The position numbers and the translations under genes are program-made. A stretch of DNA of 64,000 nt from Zhengitettix transpicula (Eukaryota > Arthropoda > Insecta > Orthoptera > Tetrigidae): NCBI GenBank assembly GCA_037074705.1, contig CM073590.1:49450395-49514394 (forward strand), read 5' to 3'. The notes beneath the pieces are model-generated. The model was given only the letters and a program-made list of their open reading frames with translations, was not told the DNA's origin and did no database searches. Below, in pieces: positions 62,031 through 64,000 of the stretch. Within the stretch, counting starts at the first letter, position 1, and every line of letters begins with the position of its first letter.

Positions 62031-63782
62031 CATTGTTTCGATGTTGGGGGACCAAATAATTTCATCCGACGTCTAATAGTCATCAGAACGATCGAACTAC
62101 ATTTCCTTAACGAACGGAGACTCAACTTTTGTCAATCCAACAGTGATAATTAGAGTCAGTGTTAAAAAATGGCCTGTTGTAAAGTGTAATGAGTGTGTAA
62201 GTGAATGACGAGCCAAATTTCCCTGATATCCAGAAACTGTAAGTTACAATCTCACTGAATTAATATTTGTAAACCATTAAGTAAAGGTAATTATCGTCAG
62301 ATTTCGGTTTTCAAATATCGTTTATAATTTAAAGTTAACATTTTATGTTTGCATTGTAAGTAATACATTGATGAATTAAGTCGATAATAGCTTCATAGAA
62401 AATTTGATTGTTAACAATTATTTTCTTTATTTAAAGGCACAGTAAAGACCCTGAGAGAGGGAGTAAATTTTGATTGTAAAACACTAATAAACAATATAAA
62501 TTGAACGTTAATTACATGATAACTGTTGGAAAATCATTGGATAACATTTGTAAATTTAACTATTTGTGCGTTAATAAATTAATTTGTTTGTTCATTTAAA
62601 AAAATCTTAATTATTATTAAAGCATCCTTTCGTTTAATATTTAAATTACGACAAATCCATGCATTAACGTGGCGATTTAAATATTAATTAATTTTTGATT
62701 ACCACAAATTGCCTCCTTAACGTGAGGCTATCTGTCATTTTTATCTTTATTTAATTTGTATTTACTACAATATATTATTTATTCCGTTCCTTCACACTTT
62801 TAACTTCCAATGAGAATTCTCTACAATACTTAATAATTTAGTGCTTCCTTCAGTCCGTACTTTGGAAGTCTTTTTTGCATCCACTTTCGTAATCTTACAA
62901 AATCCATTAATTTATAATTATTATTTAACATGAATATTACGACTTCGAGTACATTTAGAATAAACTAAACTTTCAAAAGTAACTCTCAGTCTTCTGCGTT
63001 AATATATGAAAATTTAATTAAATTCTCAATCATTAAATTTGTTAATTAATTATGTATTTGTTGTTTGTATTGTGCGGATAAAAAACAACTAAATAGTCTC
63101 TGTGTATTTTTTTCGATTACTATTCATATTTTTAATTTATTTCATGTTTGATTTATGAAAGACGCTGTAGTTATTCTTATGAAACACTGAAGTTTTCTAA
63201 TTTCTGTTTCTGTAAATCTACAATTACATTTATCCTGTTATCAATTTAGAAATCTGTATAGTTCTCGCAACACTCCCCGCAATCTCGTGTCACGATCTAT
63301 TCACCCCAGCCGTTTGCACAATGCCACTTTGCTGCCAGCAGTTAATAGCCGAATTCCATGGCAAAGTTCCTGCGTACCGGGTCTTTCTTTTTGGACGGCC
63401 GCAAATGACCCGAAACGCTATGCAAGAAACATCTGTGTTCTGTGAGTCACAGATGCCGCTATCGCAAACGACAAAGGTACAGTATAGTATAGGGTGAAGG
63501 CGCAAATATATACCTGGCTCTGGCTGGTACGTTCACGTCACCATAGTATTTTAGACCTACATTGAAATAAATCCCATTCTCTAGTTGTTGTTACTGTTCA
63601 TATAGTTCGTCGATACAGTCTGTATCCGGTAAAGTACATAAAACATTTTATTTTATGTTTGGAAGTGAAAATTCTTAAGTAAAGAGCAGTCTATATTAAT
63701 AGTGAAATTGTGGTTCCATAAATCAGTCACGGCAAAAAATATACTGGCTTATTCATTAAAAAATAATAATTCGACGAAATAG
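62031..63782. other. Unassigned sequence
   Basis: AT-rich with a GC-richer patch at 63260-63510 whose translations match nothing I know. Confidence 0.55.
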
Positions 63783-64000
63783 CAAGGTACAGATAAAAAT
63801 GAGTGATTATATACGTGCTACAAACATAATTAGGAACCTTGATCCTTTCGTCAGGTGACTGGAAAAAACACGACAGCCTGGAGTGTCACAACCGTTTCCA
63901 ATAATCACATGACGAAAGGAACAATTTTCCCAGAAACGTTGAGTGGTATTTATATTATAACTTATTTTTGTCTGTACTTGGCTATTCCATCTAATTATAA
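63783..64000. repeat. Foldback repeat, AACGTTTC family, copy at 63.8 kb
   Basis: The left arm has AACCTTGATCCTTTCGTCAG and the right arm TGACGAAAGGAACAATTTTC then CCAGAAACGTTGAGTGGTAT and TTGTCTGTACTTGGCTATTC. The right arm has ATGACGA, stem GGAA/TTCC and GAAAC (63933-63937). It runs to the window edge and may continue. Confidence 0.75.

Overview
The window is AT-rich animal DNA, almost certainly from an insect with large, repeat-filled introns. I see no operons, CRISPR arrays or prokaryotic features. The only recognisable host gene is a class A neuropeptide receptor on the + strand. It is best explained as the ecdysis-triggering hormone receptor (ETHR). Transposon content (mariner, Tigger/pogo, RTE, jockey-like LINEs) and gaps of several kb between exons suggest a large-genome, perhaps polyneopteran, insect. 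That taxonomic guess is weak.

Gene layout: 30530-30710 is an internal exon coding TM3, the ERY motif and TM4. It ends in codon phase 2 and can splice to either of two downstream cassettes that both begin by completing AG|C (Ser) followed by Pro. Cassette 1 is a single terminal exon (39898-40822) coding ECL2 to the C-terminus. Cassette 2 is split in two (47314-47557 and 51647-52084) and codes the same region again. Each cassette has its own stop codon and a downstream AATAAA. This matches the ETHR-A/ETHR-B alternative splicing known in insects. I found no exon for the N-terminus, TM1 or TM2, so the gene very probably starts outside the window and 1-30529 may be intron.

Repeats: (i) a GC-rich 0.53-0.58 kb poly(A)-tailed SINE-like family in five copies (757, 2925, 32868, 36593, 49046), with two tandem palindromes at its 5' end; (ii) mariner-type elements at 6659, 32488, 55475 and 57785, a 199-bp MITE at 28430, a pogo/Tigger remnant at 25851 and a 534-bp TIR element at 57144; (iii) LINE pieces at 2499/3478, 4035, 9649, 11590, 29393, 38890, 45652 (RTE) and 59700; (iv) a set of imperfect inverted-repeat elements (10.8, 22.5, 32.1, 44.5, 50.5, 51.0, 54.7, 59.4/61.3, 61.5 and 63.8 kb), most carrying a CTGANGA-stem-GAAAC half-core like that of hammerhead ribozymes; and (v) several tandem repeats.

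Nesting gives relative ages. SINE copies sit inside a mariner (13-bp target duplication) and inside a LINE. A LINE 3' end sits inside another repeat whose uninterrupted relative is at 24083. An RTE insertion is flanked by a perfect 13-bp duplication. The remaining stretches hold nothing I can identify.
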